64,000 nucleotides of DNA from Protopterus annectens. Its lineage: Eukaryota; Chordata; Ceratodontiformes; Protopteridae. A program made the translations under genes and the position numbers. Each line of letters starts with the position of its first letter. The first letter of the stretch is position 1. The stretch is taken from positions 700,711,475 through 700,775,474 of the forward strand of contig NC_056750.1 of assembly GCF_019279795.1 (NCBI RefSeq), in the 5' to 3' direction. Under the pieces are notes generated by a model. It made no database searches, was not told the origin of the DNA, and worked only from the letters and a program-made list of their open reading frames with translations. This document shows positions 63,205 through 64,000 of this stretch, one piece after another.

Positions 63205-64000
63205 AGGCTGGAAAAACTTCCTTATCAGCCTCAACAAAAAGTTGAGATTCCTCATCAAATCCTCTAAAGCTAGCTATGAAAACAGAATTGCAGCACATAG
63301 TAAAAACAACCACAAGGCCTTCTATAGTTATGTAAAGAATCTCCACGGCAATACACAGAATTGTTCTGAGCTACTGCACAATGGTAACTCCTATACTGAG
63401 CCAACAGATATTGCCAATATACTGGCCGACAGATTCAGTGCCAACTTTGCCCCTCTCCCTCCCCAAAGGACCAGTCACAATACTAGTAGATTGCCAGGCA
63501 CCCAGTATTTCTGCTGCACAGGTTAAGAGAGCACTGTCCAAGCCCAAGAATACAGCTTCTATGGGACCTGACAATATCCCTGGCTGTGTTCTACATGAAC
63601 TACAGAGTGAACTGGCACCTCACCTGTGTGCCCTGTTCAATCACAACCTCATCTCAGGCTTTGTCCCTACTGAATGGCACACTGCTACAGTCATCCCTCT
63701 CCACAAAGGAGGAATGACTACAGACCCCTGGAACTATCACTCCCATTAGTCTGATGGGTCTAATATGCAGAGTTATGGAACGCATCATCATGGACCTAAT
63801 AAACAAGAATATAGGGAATCTCCAAACTCTGGATCCCACACAGTTTACTTTTGTGAAGGGTAGATCATGCATGCTCAACTTCTTTTGAGTCAGTCACCAG
63901 AGCTGTGGATTAAGGCAAGGTGGTTCATGCACCCATGAATAATAGAAAAACTCACTGAGTTGGGCATCAACCCCTATATCAGTAGGTGGGTTGCAAATTG
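63205..64000 (+). mobile_element. CR1-like LINE, partial, continuing past the window
   Basis: Same family as 14090-17057: RFLIKSSKASYENRIAAHSK and PTDIANILADRFSANFAPLP (frame to 63526), then KRALSKPKNTASMGPDNIPG, PTEWHTATVIPLHKGG (frame to 63749), NLQTLDPTQFTFVKGRSC. Frame breaks near 63480, 63745 and 63885. The 5' end begins inside the ORF, just after the DIRS remnant. Confidence 0.82.

Noticed and set aside
1-64000. CRISPR arrays, bacterial operons, tRNA or rRNA genes
   Set aside because: None seen; the content is eukaryotic, and no cloverleaf or rRNA core was recognised by eye.

Overview
The window looks like vertebrate nuclear DNA from a large, transposon-rich genome. It holds one plausible host gene, an uninterrupted ten-finger C2H2 zinc-finger open reading frame at 3950-5002. 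Nearly everything else recognisable is retrotransposon: DIRS-like tyrosine-recombinase elements, several clades of non-LTR elements (CR1-like, Rex1-like, RTE-like, L2-like and one with a restriction-like endonuclease), plus remnants of hAT-like and Harbinger DNA transposons. Abundant DIRS and CR1 copies with AT-rich, gene-poor spacers suggest a lungfish or amphibian, but the sequence alone does not settle the species.

Layout. 1-854 is the 3' end of an L2-like LINE abutting a 5'-truncated DIRS element (A1, 855-3770). The zinc-finger gene follows. 5003-14089 is mostly unassigned, with an hAT-like MITE (8059-8338) and an RTE-like LINE fragment (9080-10104). A CR1-like LINE lies at 14090-17057 and a Rex1-like LINE at 18392-19735. 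DIRS element B (20464-25602) sits between two roughly 960-bp direct repeats made of Rex1 3' end plus an antisense RTE-like fragment. From 27310 to 42530 a single minus-strand LINE with a restriction-like endonuclease has been split into three pieces by two nested DIRS insertions, C (29036-35103) and A2 (35287-40712). A third A-family copy, A3 (45727-51270), is structurally complete. The last 13 kb is AT-rich with a CA microsatellite, two copies of a short dispersed repeat, a dead Harbinger transposase, two eroded DIRS terminal repeats and the start of another CR1-like LINE.

The five DIRS copies all lie on the plus strand and fall into two groups, A (A1, A2, A3) and B/C. Together they show the whole architecture: inverted terminal repeat (ITR), gag with an N-terminal cysteine module and a LAP2alpha-like domain, reverse transcriptase, RNase H, a Dam-like methyltransferase-type domain, a tyrosine recombinase (YR) in an overlapping -1 frame, an internal complementary region (ICR) matching the joined element ends, and the right ITR. 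A3 and B keep uninterrupted recombinase genes with all catalytic residues, whereas their pol genes carry a few lesions.

The observations most worth a second look are the TCGGNNCCGA palindromes shared by the B/C terminal repeats and their gag regions, the CRE plus TATA promoter inside the A-family ITR, the readable circle-junction ICRs, the three-part dissection of one LINE by two DIRS insertions, the direct repeats flanking B, and the long open -1 frame across RT/RNase H. All alignments and identity estimates were made by eye.
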